Source: Taibaiella koreensis
GTDB lineage: Bacteria; Bacteroidota; Bacteroidia; Chitinophagales; Chitinophagaceae
DNA: 64,000 bases
Assembly: GCF_003545715.1 (NCBI RefSeq)
Contig: NZ_QVNU01000003.1
Span: 744,001-808,000, forward strand
Direction: 5' to 3'
Shown one piece after another: positions 1 to 9,083 of this stretch. The translations under genes were made by a program, and so were the position numbers. Within the stretch, counting starts at the first letter, position 1. Each line of letters opens with the position of its first letter. The notes beneath the pieces were generated by a model. That model was given only the letters and a program-made list of their open reading frames with translations. It was not told the DNA's origin and ran no database searches.

Positions 1-480
1 CTTGACCGCCTGAATGCGATTGCCGTATGTGCCGGACCTGGCTCTTATACCGGTATCCGGGTGGGCCTCAGCACCGCCAAGGGCCTGGCCTTCGCACTGG
101 AAAAGCCGTTGATGCTGTTCAACCACCTCGATCTCCTCGCTGCACAATATGGCGGGCAGGGAGCGCTTGTGATCGCGCTCAAGGCAAGGGCCGGGGAATA
201 TTTCTATGCCCGTTACCATGACGATGGCAGCATTGCCGAGCCGCCGGCACACCGGTTCGAAGAGGAGATAGGCGATCCCGGCGAGGAATGGTTGCTTACC
301 GATGAGCCGGCGCTCCTTCCCGGAGCCCGCCGGATACAGCCCGATACAGCAGCGGGTATCGATATGCCTTCCTGGGTCGCGCTGGCAGAAGAGCGGTTTG
401 CCAGGGCTGCCTTCGACGATCTGGCGTATTCCGAACCTTTTTACCTGAAGGCTGCTTACACTACCCAAAGCAAAAAATAA
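1..480 (+). CDS. tsaB: TsaB, tRNA threonylcarbamoyladenosine biosynthesis protein (5' partial)
   Basis: TsaB is the non-catalytic ASKHA-fold partner of TsaD in the complex that makes t6A37 on ANN-decoding tRNAs. The reading frame is open from base 1, so the N-terminus lies outside the window; 159 residues remain of a family usually about 220-240 long. The diagnostic segment AGPGSYTGIRVG is at local residues 11-22 and is followed by LSTAKGLA. The C-terminal half is divergent, as is normal in this family. A GC-rich hairpin with a T-run follows the stop, so the gene probably ends its transcript. Identity is secure from the motif; the true start cannot be seen. Confidence 0.93.
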   Translation, partial: LDRLNAIAVCAGPGSYTGIRVGLSTAKGLAFALEKPLMLFNHLDLLAAQYGGQGALVIALKARAGEYFYARYHDDGSIAEPPAHRFEEEIGDPGEEWLLTDEPALLPGARRIQPDTAAGIDMPSWVALAEERFARAAFDDLAYSEPFYLKAAYTTQSKK

Positions 481-490
481 CGCTTTACAC

Positions 491-516
491 TGCGGCGCAG
501 GCCGCTATTTTTTTAT
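491..516 (+). terminator. Rho-independent terminator after tsaB
   Basis: Stem GCGGC (492-496) pairs with GCCGC (501-505) around a GCAG loop and is followed by a T-rich run from 508. It sits 11 bases after the tsaB stop. Confidence 0.65.
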
Positions 517-536
517 CTTAATTTTTTTCACAAAAC

Positions 537-1052
537 ATGCTACAAACTGCAAAGCCCGCCCGGGAGTCCTTCACCATGATGAGCGAGCTGGTGCTTCCCG
601 GAGAGACCAATACCCTGGCCAATCTTATGGGGGGCAAGTTGATGTACTGGATGGACATTGCCGCCGGTATCGCCGCGCAGAAACACTGCAATACCGTTGC
701 GGTAACGGCTTCGGTCGATAATATATCCTTTGCCAATCCCATCAAGCTGGGCGATGTGGTGACCATCGAATCCAAGGTTACCCGTGCCTTCAACAGCTCC
801 ATGGAGATCTATATCAAGGTATGGGGCGAAGACCTCAAGGCAAGGCATAAGTATCTGTCCAACGAAGCTTACTTCACCTTCGTATCCCTGGGCGCCAACG
901 GCAGGCCTTATACCGTACCGGAGCTGATACCCGAAACGGAGGCTGAAAAAGAAATGTACAATGGGGCGCTGCGCCGCCGCCAGTTGCGCCTGATACTGGG
1001 TGGCAAAATGAAACCCGAAGAAGCGGGCGAATTGAAGGCTTTGTTCCTGTAG
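537..1052 (+). CDS. Acyl-CoA thioesterase, hotdog fold (YciA/BACH-like)
   Basis: A 171-residue single-hotdog protein resembling the YciA/acyl-CoA hydrolase family, which hydrolyses acyl-CoA thioesters in the cytosol. The segment PGETNTLANLMGGKLMYWMD (21-40) matches the family pattern P-x-x-T-N-x-x-x-x-x-GG-x-L-M-x-x-M-D, with D40 at the expected catalytic position. ANPIKLGDVV and the SMEIYIKVWGED strand follow as in YciA. The C-terminal 35 residues are charged and helical. The ATG at 537 is used; M14 and M15 are possible alternatives. The substrate range cannot be read from sequence. Confidence 0.88.
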   Translation: MLQTAKPARESFTMMSELVLPGETNTLANLMGGKLMYWMDIAAGIAAQKHCNTVAVTASVDNISFANPIKLGDVVTIESKVTRAFNSSMEIYIKVWGEDLKARHKYLSNEAYFTFVSLGANGRPYTVPELIPETEAEKEMYNGALRRRQLRLILGGKMKPEEAGELKALFL

Positions 1053-1058
1053 AAAGCA

Positions 1059-1090
1059 TTTGGGATATCCTGAGCTAAAAAGTAAATTTG
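1059..1090 (+). promoter_or_regulatory. Bacteroidota-type promoter for the PH-domain gene
   Basis: TTTG (1059-1062), a 20-base spacer, then TAAATTTG (1083-1090): the full -33/-7 consensus, 19 bases before the ATG at 1110. Confidence 0.7.
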
Positions 1091-1109
1091 GACATTCAAA
1101 ACAGATGCC

Positions 1110-1619
1110 ATGAGCCAGATCAGCCAGAATAGCCTCGACCTGCACAATGCCGGCGAGCAGATCGTATGGAAGGGAAAGTCTTCCCAGCTGCTCAATGCCA
1201 AACATTATGCCCTGGCCCTGCTGGTCGCGGCGGTCAGCATATGGGCTGCCCTGCATTTCGACAGCAACTATCTGTTGCTGGGCTGCCTCGCTGCTGTAGT
1301 GTACGCACTGTGCTACTTTATGATCCTGAATGCCGCGAGCTATACGCTCACCAACCAGCGTATCATCAGGCGGGCGGGCGTGCTCAACCGTACCACTTAC
1401 GAGATCGAACTGTACCGGGTCAAGGATGTGCATTTGTTTGAGCCGCTGCAATTGCGGCTCTTCGGACTAGGCAACATTTCGCTGATCTCCTCACAACGCA
1501 GCACGCAGTTGTTTGCGATCAAAGCCGTAAGCCAGGCTACGGCACTCCGGGAACAGCTCAGGCACTTAGTGGAAACGAGACGGAACGAGAAAGGAGTGGG
1601 GGAGTACGATACCAACTAA
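1110..1619 (+). CDS. Bacterial PH-domain (bPH2, YdbS-like) membrane protein
   Basis: A 169-residue protein with two adjacent membrane segments (about 32-50 and 54-73) followed by a bacterial PH-like domain. The PH region shows the typical YTLTNQRIIRRAGVL opening and the ELYRVKDVHLFEPLQLRLFG strand pair found in YdbS/YdbT-type proteins. The role of this family is not well defined; it is membrane-bound with the PH-like domain probably cytosolic. It has its own promoter and a strong terminator, so it looks monocistronic. Two other PH-like genes occur at 34.7-37.1 kb, but they are distant in sequence. Confidence 0.8.
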   Translation: MSQISQNSLDLHNAGEQIVWKGKSSQLLNAKHYALALLVAAVSIWAALHFDSNYLLLGCLAAVVYALCYFMILNAASYTLTNQRIIRRAGVLNRTTYEIELYRVKDVHLFEPLQLRLFGLGNISLISSQRSTQLFAIKAVSQATALREQLRHLVETRRNEKGVGEYDTN

Positions 1620-1621
1620 AA

Positions 1622-1660
1622 AAAGAGATTCAAGTTTACAAAAACTTGAATCTCTTTTTT
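1622..1660. terminator. Bidirectional terminator between the PH gene and guaA
   Basis: A perfect 16-base stem (1622-1637 with 1642-1657) with an ACAA loop; A-runs and T-runs flank it on both sides, so it can serve both convergent genes. Confidence 0.9.
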
Positions 1661-1674
1661 TTATTATTTTAACT

Positions 1675-3207
1675 TTATTCCCACTCGATAGTGGCCGGGG
1701 GCTTGCTGCTGATATCATATACCACGCGGTTGATACCCCTTACATTGTTGATGATGTCGCTAGATACTTTTGCCAGGAATTCATAAGGCAGGTGCGCCCA
1801 ATCGGCGGTCATACCATCGACCGAGGTCACCGCGCGCAGGGCTACCGTAAATTCATAAGTGCGTTCATCGCCCATAACACCTACGCTCTGTACCGGCAGC
1901 AATATGGCTCCGGCCTGCCATACGCGGTCGTATTCGCCGGTATCGCGTAGTAGTTGGGTGTATACGGCATCGGCCTCCTGCAACAAAGCAACCTTGTCGG
2001 CAGTAATAGCGCCGAGGATCCTGATGGCCAAGCCGGGGCCGGGAAAAGGATGGCGTTTGAGAAAAATATCATCGAGCTGCAGCTCTTTGCCCGCGCGGCG
2101 CACCTCATCCTTGAAAAGGAAGCGCAGCGGCTCGATCAGCTCCATCTTCATGATGTCGGGCAGGCCGCCTACATTATGATGCGATTTGATGGTTACCGAT
2201 GGACCGTTGACCGATACGGACTCGATCACATCGGGATAAATAGTGCCCTGTCCCAGGAACTTCACATCACTCAGCAAGGCCGCTTCTTCCTGGAAAATAT
2301 CGATGAACAGCTTGCCGATGATCTTGCGCTTGCGCTCAGGGTCGCTCACGCCATCCAGCTCACCATAAAAGCGATCTTTCGCATCTACGCCTTTTACATT
2401 CAGGCCAAGATGCCTGTAGCCTTCCATTACCTGCTCAAACTCGTTCTTGCGCAACAGGCCGTTGTCTACAAAAATACAGAAGAGCTTGTCGCCGATTGCT
2501 CTATGGATCAGCGTGGCCGCTACTGTGGAATCGACGCCACCGCTAAGGGCCATCACTACTTTTTCGGAGCCCACCTTTGCTTTGATGGCGGCTACAGATT
2601 CTTCCACGAAAGCGGCAGGTGTAAAGCTCTGATCGCAGCCACATACGTCGACAACAAAGTTCTTGATGATCTGGCGGCCTTCGGTGCTGTGCGTTACTTC
2701 GGGGTGGAACTGGATACCATAAACCGGGTTGGGATAGCCTTTGGCCTTGTAAGCCGCAACGGGAATACTTTCGGTGGTAGCGAGTAACTCGAAGTTTTCG
2801 GGTAGCTCTTTTACCGTATCGCTATGGCTCATCCATACCTGGGTGGCATCCGATACGGTTTCGAAAAGGGTTTCTTTAGCGGCAAAATGAAGATGCGCAC
2901 GGCCGTATTCCCGGCTGTTGGATTTAGCCACCACGCCGCCGTTCTGCTGCGCGATCAGCTGCGCGCCGTAGCAAACGCCTAGTACAGGCACTTCTTTGGC
3001 CAGCACAGCAATGTCGGGTTTGGGCGCATTGGGGTCGTTTACAGAAAACGGGCTCCCGGAAAGGATGATCCCTTTCACTTCCGGTGTAATGGCCACCGGC
3101 TTCAGGCAGGGTACGATCTCGCAATAGATATTCAGTTCCCGCACGCCGCGGGCGATCAGCTGGGTATACTGGGAACCGAAATCGAGAATGAGGATTTTTT
3201 CAGTCAT
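1675..3207 (-). CDS. guaA: GMP synthase (glutamine-hydrolysing)
   Basis: GuaA converts XMP to GMP using ATP and glutamine, the last step of de novo guanine nucleotide synthesis. The 510-residue length is normal. The class I glutamine amidotransferase domain has the nucleophile in GVCYG (C79) and the H168/E170 pair in FHPEV. The ATP-pyrophosphatase PP-loop SGGVDS is at 222-227. The C-terminal dimerisation domain ends in KPPATIEWE, the typical GuaA tail. It lies 45 bases downstream of the DUF3467 gene on the same strand and probably shares its promoter. Confidence 0.98.
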   Translation of the reverse strand: MTEKILILDFGSQYTQLIARGVRELNIYCEIVPCLKPVAITPEVKGIILSGSPFSVNDPNAPKPDIAVLAKEVPVLGVCYGAQLIAQQNGGVVAKSNSREYGRAHLHFAAKETLFETVSDATQVWMSHSDTVKELPENFELLATTESIPVAAYKAKGYPNPVYGIQFHPEVTHSTEGRQIIKNFVVDVCGCDQSFTPAAFVEESVAAIKAKVGSEKVVMALSGGVDSTVAATLIHRAIGDKLFCIFVDNGLLRKNEFEQVMEGYRHLGLNVKGVDAKDRFYGELDGVSDPERKRKIIGKLFIDIFQEEAALLSDVKFLGQGTIYPDVIESVSVNGPSVTIKSHHNVGGLPDIMKMELIEPLRFLFKDEVRRAGKELQLDDIFLKRHPFPGPGLAIRILGAITADKVALLQEADAVYTQLLRDTGEYDRVWQAGAILLPVQSVGVMGDERTYEFTVALRAVTSVDGMTADWAHLPYEFLAKVSSDIINNVRGINRVVYDISSKPPATIEWE

Positions 3208-3252
3208 TATATGCTTGGTAATATCATTTACGGGATGTAAGCCGGTACGGCG

Positions 3253-3567
3253 TTACGCTTCGGCAGTAGGACCACCGAAGGTAAAGGGCAGGCTGGCTTG
3301 TTCCTGATCTTTGATCACGCCGTTCTGGGTCTCATAACGTTTAACGTTGTCAATAAGCGCGCGCATCAGCTTTTTGGCATGCTGCGGCGTCATAACCACT
3401 CTCGATTTGACTTTGGCCTTAGGAAGACCCGGCATTACGTTGACAAAATCGATCACAAATTCGGCGAAAGAGTGGGTGATGATGGCCAGGTTGGCATAGG
3501 TTCCGTCTGCAACTTCTTCTGTAAGCTCGATATTGATCTGCTGCTGATCAGGATTCTGATTTTCCAT
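3253..3567 (-). CDS. DUF3467 domain protein
   Basis: A 104-residue protein matching the DUF3467 family common in Bacteroidota: an acidic start, then a core with SFAEFVIDFVNVMPGLPKAKVKSRVVMTP written around residues 33-61, and QHAKKLMRALIDNVKRYE at 63-80. It has no signal peptide or membrane segment and should be cytosolic. Function is unknown. It is the first gene of a probable two-gene transcript with guaA. A TACCTTTG box lies 36 bases upstream of the start. Confidence 0.85.
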   Translation of the reverse strand: MENQNPDQQQINIELTEEVADGTYANLAIITHSFAEFVIDFVNVMPGLPKAKVKSRVVMTPQHAKKLMRALIDNVKRYETQNGVIKDQEQASLPFTFGGPTAEA

Positions 3568-3602
3568 TATTAAAATGTGTATTTTTTTGAGTTGAAGAGG
3601 TG

Positions 3603-3610
3603 CAAAGGTA
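3603..3610 (-). promoter_or_regulatory. -7 box for DUF3467-guaA
   Basis: CAAAGGTA on the plus strand is TACCTTTG on the minus strand, matching TAnnTTTG. The leader would be about 31 bases. No clear -33 TTTG is seen. Confidence 0.55.
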
Positions 3611-3849
3611 ATTTAATAATGCGGAGAAATAAAGCCTTGCTTTTTCAGAAAGGATGGTCCCCATTTTTTGCCTTCCTACCCCTCACTTATTTGTTTTTCC
3701 GCCGTCTTTTCTTTAGGGAAGGTTAACAAAGAATTGAATCCCGCATATTGATGTAGTTTCTTGTTTTGATGCGTTTTTTGAAGCAGAATTTCTTATTATA
3801 GCTTAAAGAAAATACAAATTTTTACCTCTTTAGATAAACCAAATAATAG

Positions 3850-6258
3850 ATGAAATCAAGATTACTTTTTGCTTCCTTGCTGGCCCTGTCCACCTATGCT
3901 GCGCAGGCAGCTTATGTGCCGCTGCCAATCACTACTGGGTTTACGGCAGACGTGGTGGCCAATGGTACCGGTACTGTAATGGCGACTACCTCTGCCGATG
4001 TGGATGGCGCCAATTTCAGCTTCATGGCTATTGGTTGGCAGCAAACGAGCACCAGCACTCCGGTTACTTTCGGTTTGCCGGCCAGCGGTGTGATCAGTAG
4101 CGCCGTTGCTGCCACACCCGGCCTTAACTTTAACATTGGTCCTTCTGGAACACCTTACACCGGCAACAACTCGTTGCGTATAGCGACCAACGGTACTTCA
4201 GGTACCCTGGTCTTTGCCAGCAATCCTACCGCCAGCAATTTGTTTATACTGGCTACTTCTGGTAGCGGCAATAGCTATTTTACCGGGCAGATCAACTTTA
4301 CTGATGCTACAAACCAGCCCATCAGCACCGCGATCGTTGTGCCGGATTGGTTCAGCTCCACGCTTCAGCCCGTGGCAGCGTCCGGCTTTGGCCGGGTAGG
4401 CTATCTTTCTAACCTTACGGAGAATCCTTCAGGCAACCCACGTTTGTATCAGATCACGATCCCGATCAATACGGCCAACCAGACTAAGCAAATTGCCAGC
4501 ATCCAGATTACCAAAGCCACCACGAGTGCTGCCGGATCTGTGCTCAACGTATTTGCGGCAAGTGTGGAAACTGTGGTAACCTGCGCGGCGCCGACCAGCC
4601 CCACTGCAACTTCTATTACACCTACTACGGCGGTGCTAGACTGGGCGCAGACCGGAACCCCAGGCCAGTGGCAGATCAAATATGGTCCTACCGGTTTCCC
4701 CGTGGCGACCGGCGGCACTTCTATTTTTACCAGCACCAAGCCTTATACCTTAAACCCGCCGCTGACTCCTTCAACCGGCTATTCCTACTATGTAAGGGCG
4801 GTATGCGGAGCCAACGATACAAGCCTTTGGACTCCTGTTACGAATTTTACTACCACCTGTAATGCACCGGCGATTGTGAGCAAGACGGACAGCTTCAATT
4901 GCGGTACCGGCGCGGTCACGCTTAAAGCCAGTACAGTAGCCGGCGCCAGCATCAAATGGTATGCGGCGCTTACCGGTGGTACGGCGCTTATTACAGGCAA
5001 TATCTATACAACCGGTTCCATTTCGGCCACCACGACTTATTACATCGCTGCTGCCAGCGGCACCTGCGAATCCAGTCCGCGGCAGGCGGTAGTGGCTACC
5101 ATACGTCCTATACCAACAGTGAATATAGGCAACGATACCACTATATGTCCTGGTATTACCTATACACTCAACGCGACCACGACCGGTGGCACCTATGCCT
5201 GGAATACCGGAGCTACTACGCCTACGATCACTGTAAACACAGCCGGTACCTATTCCGTGGCGGTAACCGTGAACAGCTGCAGCGGCTCCGACGCCCGCGT
5301 TATTACACCCGGCATCGTTCCGGTGAACGTACAGCCCGCCGTAACCGATCTCTGCTCGGGTAGCACCGCTACGCTCAATGCGGGCAATGCGGGCAGCACC
5401 TTTCTGTGGACGCCCGGAAGTAATACGACGCAGACCATCAATGTAACGGCCGGCGGTACTTATACGGCGCAGATCAAGAGTACCAACGGCTGCGTGATCA
5501 ACAGCAGCACCAATGTAATCATCCGTCCTTTGCCGGTGCCGGCCCTGGGCAATGATACCAGCATCTGCGACGGCGCACAGATCACGCTCGATGCCGGCAA
5601 TGCAGGTTATACTTTCCTCTGGAATACGGCGGCAACCACACAGACCATTGCTATAACGGACTCCGGTACCTATTCCGTAACGGTTACCACGCCCTATAGC
5701 TGCGTACAGACAGAAGACCGCCATATTGCCTATCTGCCCTCACCCCGTGCAGAAGGATTCAACTTTATACCCCTCTTTTACGAAGATCTCGGCAAAGTGA
5801 AATTCAGCCCGCTGAATCCTACCGACGTAGACTCCTACGAATGGGATTTTGGCGATGGCTCGCCTAAGAGTACGCAAATGACGCCGATGCATACCTATGC
5901 TGCTACCGGTTCATACGATGTTACCCTGAAGGTCTACAACAATTGCGCCGACTACAGCATCAGCCAACCGCTCAAGGTGGACCTGGTCACCGGCATCATC
6001 AAGCTGGGTAAAGACGAGGCGAATGTGCTGCTGTACCCCAATCCTTCCCGCGATCAGCTTTTCATCAGCAACAAGAGCGCGGTGAAAATGCAGGAAGTAA
6101 TGGTGTTCAATACCCTGGGCGCCCTGGTATACCGCCACAAAGCCGATAACGACAAGCAACACCAGTTGTCTGTATCAGGCATGGCCGCCGGTGTTTATTC
6201 GGTACGTATCCTTACCGACAAAGGGTTTGTGATCCGGAAATTTGAAGTGCTTCGCTAA
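3850..6258 (+). CDS. Secreted multidomain T9SS cargo (Fn3, Ig-like repeats, PKD, type A sorting domain)
   Basis: An 802-residue Thr/Ser/Gly-rich extracellular protein. A signal peptide (1-20, ending AQA) is followed by an N-terminal beta domain, a fibronectin type III-like domain (about 240-335), an Ig-like segment (about 338-415) and three related repeats built on LGNDTSIC, a TFLWNT-like strand and GTYSVTV (about 420-640). A PKD domain (YEWDFGDGSP, HTYAATGSYDVTLKVYN) lies near 650-715. The C-terminus (VLLYPNPSRDQLFI ... GVYSVRILTDKGFVIRKFEV) is a T9SS type A sorting domain. It is probably surface-attached or released, possibly adhesive; no catalytic domain is recognisable. Confidence 0.85.
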   Translation: MKSRLLFASLLALSTYAAQAAYVPLPITTGFTADVVANGTGTVMATTSADVDGANFSFMAIGWQQTSTSTPVTFGLPASGVISSAVAATPGLNFNIGPSGTPYTGNNSLRIATNGTSGTLVFASNPTASNLFILATSGSGNSYFTGQINFTDATNQPISTAIVVPDWFSSTLQPVAASGFGRVGYLSNLTENPSGNPRLYQITIPINTANQTKQIASIQITKATTSAAGSVLNVFAASVETVVTCAAPTSPTATSITPTTAVLDWAQTGTPGQWQIKYGPTGFPVATGGTSIFTSTKPYTLNPPLTPSTGYSYYVRAVCGANDTSLWTPVTNFTTTCNAPAIVSKTDSFNCGTGAVTLKASTVAGASIKWYAALTGGTALITGNIYTTGSISATTTYYIAAASGTCESSPRQAVVATIRPIPTVNIGNDTTICPGITYTLNATTTGGTYAWNTGATTPTITVNTAGTYSVAVTVNSCSGSDARVITPGIVPVNVQPAVTDLCSGSTATLNAGNAGSTFLWTPGSNTTQTINVTAGGTYTAQIKSTNGCVINSSTNVIIRPLPVPALGNDTSICDGAQITLDAGNAGYTFLWNTAATTQTIAITDSGTYSVTVTTPYSCVQTEDRHIAYLPSPRAEGFNFIPLFYEDLGKVKFSPLNPTDVDSYEWDFGDGSPKSTQMTPMHTYAATGSYDVTLKVYNNCADYSISQPLKVDLVTGIIKLGKDEANVLLYPNPSRDQLFISNKSAVKMQEVMVFNTLGALVYRHKADNDKQHQLSVSGMAAGVYSVRILTDKGFVIRKFEVLR

Positions 6259-6277
6259 CAAAAAGCAATATCCCCAC

Positions 6278-6310
6278 AAGGCTGCAGGTGACCCCTGCAG
6301 CCTTTTTTGT
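6278..6310 (+). terminator. Terminator after the 802-residue T9SS gene
   Basis: AAGGCTGCAGG (6278-6288) pairs with CCTGCAGCCTT (6294-6304) and is followed by TTTT. Confidence 0.85.
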
Positions 6311-6348
6311 TGATAAAGAATTCATATACCACTATTTGACGGGATCGA

Positions 6349-6356
6349 TAAATTTG
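6349..6356 (+). promoter_or_regulatory. -7 box for the AMP nucleosidase gene
   Basis: TAAATTTG matches TAnnTTTG, 40 bases before the ATG at 6397. No -33 element at the usual distance. Confidence 0.45.
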
Positions 6357-6396
6357 AAAATTGATTTACCTTAGATCAATTTAAAAGGAAATAAGT

Positions 6397-7167
6397 ATGA
6401 AAGAAAAAGGAGAGATCGTTGAGGATTGGCTGCCGCGGTATACCGGTCTGGAGCTCGGCCAATTCGGGAAGTACATCCTGCTCTGCAATTTCTACAAATA
6501 TGTAGAGCTGTTTGCTGAGATGCACGATGTGCCTATTGTGGGTCTGGATAAGCCCATGCCCTGCGCTACGGCCGACGGCATCACGATCATTAATTTTGGT
6601 ATGGGCAGTCCCGGGGCAGCTACCATTATGGACCTGCTGTCGGCCATCAGTCCCAATGCCGTGTTGTTTCTGGGTAAATGCGGCGGATTGAAAAAGAAAA
6701 ATAAAGTGGGCGACCTTATCTTACCTATCGCCGCCATAAGAGGAGAGGGGACCAGCAACGACTATTTCCCGGCCGAAGTGCCTGCCTTGCCTGCCTTTGC
6801 CCTGCAAAAGGCCATTTCCACAACCATACGGGATTATGCCCGCGACTACTGGACCGGCACCTGCTATACCACCAACAGAAGGGTATGGGAGCATGATGAA
6901 GAGTTTAAGCTTTACCTGAAGCGCATCAGGGCCATGGCGATAGACATGGAAACAGCGACCATCTTTATTACCGGCTTTGCCAATAAGATACCTACCGGTG
7001 CTTTATTGCTGGTATCGGATCAACCGATGATACCCGAAGGTGTAAAGACCTCAAAGGGGGATGCTAAAGTGACCAAGCTCTTTGCCGAGCTGCACCTGAA
7101 GATCGGTATCGATTCGCTGAAACAGCTGATCAACAACGGGCTCACGGTAAAGCACCTGCACTTTTAA
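6397..7167 (+). CDS. amn: AMP nucleosidase
   Basis: A 256-residue nucleoside phosphorylase/hydrolase-fold protein of the short bacterial AMP nucleosidase type, which cleaves AMP to adenine and ribose 5-phosphate. Family features: INFGMGSPGAATIMDLLS (about 65-82), FLGKCGGL (about 91-98), GEGTSNDYFP (about 111-120) and the purine-binding AIDMETATIF (about 181-190). There is no signal peptide. It is shorter than the E. coli enzyme (about 480), which has an extra N-terminal domain; the short form is usual in Bacteroidota. Its stop codon overlaps the stop of the convergent mqnD gene. Confidence 0.9.
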   Translation: MKEKGEIVEDWLPRYTGLELGQFGKYILLCNFYKYVELFAEMHDVPIVGLDKPMPCATADGITIINFGMGSPGAATIMDLLSAISPNAVLFLGKCGGLKKKNKVGDLILPIAAIRGEGTSNDYFPAEVPALPAFALQKAISTTIRDYARDYWTGTCYTTNRRVWEHDEEFKLYLKRIRAMAIDMETATIFITGFANKIPTGALLLVSDQPMIPEGVKTSKGDAKVTKLFAELHLKIGIDSLKQLINNGLTVKHLHF

Positions 7168-8033
7168 GCCAGGTAAATATTGTGAAGCGACGTACGGATG
7201 AGCCCGTTTTCCCGGGCTTTGGTGAACAGCGTATTTACCGCCTGGCGGCCTTCCGTTCCCAACGAATCGGAGTATTCGTTCACATAGAGGTTGATATGCT
7301 TACGCATTACCTCTTCCTCCATTTCCTGCGCGTGGCTGGTAACGAAACCGGAAAGCGCGGGATAGTTTTTCCAGCTGTATTGCAGGCTTTCCCTGATCAT
7401 TTGCTCTACCTGTAGCGCTGTTTCGACAGGGATATCCCTGCGGATGCAGATACCACCCAGCGGGATGGCCGAACCGCTGGCCTGTTCCCACCAGTCGCCC
7501 ATGTCGATTAGCTTTTCCAGTCCGCGTTGCTGATAAGTAAAGCGGCTCTCGTGAATGACCAGACCACAGTCAAATTCGCCTTTCAATACCCTTTCCTCGA
7601 TCTCGCTGAACAAAACTTCGGTTTTGTCGGTAGCCTTGGGAAAAGCAAGCGAGAACAGCAGGTTTGCAGTAGTATTGATGCCGGGAATTGCGATACGGGC
7701 GCCCGAAAGGAAATCGCCCAGATCCTGTACCGGCGCTGCACCGGCTTTACGGATAACAAGCGGCCCCACACCCCGTCCCAGTGCGCTGCCGCTATCGAGC
7801 AAGGCATAACGATCACTTACCTGCAGCAGGGTGCTGTAGCTAAGCTTGGTGATCGCCAGCTTACCTTCAAACGCCCATTGGTTCAGCGTTTCCACATCTT
7901 CAAGCACATAATCGAACTGTAACGGACCGGTATCCATTTTCCGGTTTACCATCGCATCGAAAATAAAGGTATCGTTGGGGCAGGGGCTGAAGCCTAAGGT
8001 CAGCGTTTGCAGTGCAGTCGGGCTCGTTGTCAT
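7164..8033 (-). CDS. mqnD: 1,4-dihydroxy-6-naphthoate synthase (MqnD)
   Basis: MqnD converts cyclic de-hypoxanthine futalosine to 1,4-dihydroxy-6-naphthoate in the futalosine menaquinone pathway. The 289-residue protein has the family start LTLGFSPCPNDTFIFDAMV, and KLSYSTLLQVSDRYALLDSGSALGRGVGPLVI in the substrate-binding core (about 63-94). The ATG at 8033 is preferred over an in-frame ATG at 8054, because a TAnnTTTG promoter box at 8059-8052 overlaps the longer start. The 3' end overlaps the amn stop by four bases (convergent). Its presence means menaquinone is probably made by the futalosine route, not by MenBCDEF. Confidence 0.93.
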   Translation of the reverse strand: MTTSPTALQTLTLGFSPCPNDTFIFDAMVNRKMDTGPLQFDYVLEDVETLNQWAFEGKLAITKLSYSTLLQVSDRYALLDSGSALGRGVGPLVIRKAGAAPVQDLGDFLSGARIAIPGINTTANLLFSLAFPKATDKTEVLFSEIEERVLKGEFDCGLVIHESRFTYQQRGLEKLIDMGDWWEQASGSAIPLGGICIRRDIPVETALQVEQMIRESLQYSWKNYPALSGFVTSHAQEMEEEVMRKHINLYVNEYSDSLGTEGRQAVNTLFTKARENGLIRTSLHNIYLA

Positions 8034-8051
8034 AACCAGGAAAAAGAGCTG

Positions 8052-8059
8052 CAAAGGTA
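8052..8059 (-). promoter_or_regulatory. -7 box for mqnD
   Basis: CAAAGGTA on plus is TACCTTTG on minus, giving a leader of about 14 bases to the ATG at 8033. It lies back to back with the cmk box at 8107. Confidence 0.6.
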
Positions 8060-8106
8060 GCCATTTCTAAAGCAGCGCGGGGCTTTAATATTCCGGTAAT
8101 AAAGGT

Positions 8107-8114
8107 TACTTTTG
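8107..8114 (+). promoter_or_regulatory. -7 box for cmk
   Basis: TACTTTTG matches TAnnTTTG, with a weak TTTA near 8084 at about the -33 distance. It is 68 bases before the cmk ATG. Confidence 0.5.
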
Positions 8115-8182
8115 CATAGGCAGAAGGAGCATGAGCCCCCTGACCGGCGATAAAGGCGGTGCCCGATACAAACCGGAGTATT

Positions 8183-8875
8183 ATGAAGATCATTATAGCG
8201 ATAGACGGTTATTCTTCCTGTGGGAAAAGCACGCTGGCCAAAGAGCTGGCAGAGCAGATGCATTACGCCTATATTGATACCGGCGCCATGTACCGGGCTA
8301 TTACGCTCTATTTCCTGCGCGAGAACGTTTCCCTGAAGAATAAGGAAGAGATCGATACCGCGCTCACGAACATCAGCCTGCATTTTGAGCTGAATGCGGA
8401 AACCCGCCGCTCCGAAATGTTCCTTAACGATGAGAATGTCGCCCGCAACATCCGGGATATGATCGTGGCCGATAAAGTAAGCGAAGTGGCCGCCATCAAG
8501 GAAGTACGGCATTTTGCTGTAGAACAGCAGCAAAAGATGGGCAAACATAAAGGGCTGGTAATGGACGGCCGCGATATCGGCACAGTGGTGTTTCCCGATG
8601 CCGAGTTGAAGATATTCATGACCGCCGACCCCGAGATCCGCGTCAAACGTCGCTTCCAAGAGCTGTATCCTACCAATCCCCTCATCACACTGGATGAGGT
8701 AAGACATAACCTCGAAATGAGAGATTACATCGACAGCAACCGGGAAGAGAGTCCCCTGCGTCGCGCCGATGATGCCCGCCTGCTCGACAACAGCGAGATG
8801 AGCCGCGAAGAGCAGCTGAAGCTGGCCCTGCAGTGGGTGGCCGAGGCCAAAGAAATGAAGCAGAGCATTGCCTGA
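8183..8875 (+). CDS. cmk: Cytidylate kinase
   Basis: Cmk phosphorylates CMP and dCMP with ATP. The 230-residue protein begins MKIIIAIDGYSSCGKST, placing the P-loop at about 9-17. DTGAMYRAIT (about 33-42) is the NMP-binding motif, and MDGRDIGTVVFPDAELKIFM (about 135-154) and the RRFQEL...RDYIDSNREESPL lid region follow. The ATG at 8183 starts the P-loop strand at the usual distance; an upstream in-frame ATG at 8159 would add eight poorly conserved residues. A strong terminator follows. Confidence 0.96.
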   Translation: MKIIIAIDGYSSCGKSTLAKELAEQMHYAYIDTGAMYRAITLYFLRENVSLKNKEEIDTALTNISLHFELNAETRRSEMFLNDENVARNIRDMIVADKVSEVAAIKEVRHFAVEQQQKMGKHKGLVMDGRDIGTVVFPDAELKIFMTADPEIRVKRRFQELYPTNPLITLDEVRHNLEMRDYIDSNREESPLRRADDARLLDNSEMSREEQLKLALQWVAEAKEMKQSIA

Positions 8876-8921
8876 AAGAAAAGAAAGGAATAAGAAAGTA
8901 TTTTTTATATACCCGGAAGAA

Positions 8922-8960
8922 ACGGAGCGACACCAATACAGGCGTCGCTCCGTTTTTTTA
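8922..8960 (+). terminator. Terminator after cmk
   Basis: ACGGAGCGAC (8922-8931) pairs with GTCGCTCCGT (8944-8953), followed by seven T. Confidence 0.9.
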
Positions 8961-9014
8961 ACCATAATCATTTCATCAATCTTGCTCAAAGAGAGGAATG
9001 ATAAAATAGATTGC

Positions 9015-9070
9015 CTCGCAGCGGCACAGCGACGCTGCGAGAAAGGCCAACTTTAGCGTCTTTGTGGAAA
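9015..9070. repeat. Degenerate Bacteroidota-type repeat with hairpin
   Basis: CTCGCAGCG (9015-9023) pairs with CGCTGCGAG (9033-9041), followed by the tract TAGCGTCTTTGTGG (9054-9067). Similar tracts occur at 55.2-55.4 kb. It fills part of the 358-base gene-free gap between cmk and the TolB-like gene. Confidence 0.5.
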
Positions 9071-9083
9071 AAAACTATCTGAG

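Noticed and set aside
540-1451. 303-residue minus-strand frame across the thioesterase and PH genes
   Set aside because: It is antisense to two well-supported genes and shows no domain or signal.
4771-5724. 317-residue minus-strand frame within the large T9SS gene
   Set aside because: It mirrors the Thr/Gly-rich repeats of the real gene and has no recognisable features.
8030-8989. 319-residue minus-strand frame covering cmk
   Set aside because: It is antisense to cmk and runs across both its terminator and its promoter.
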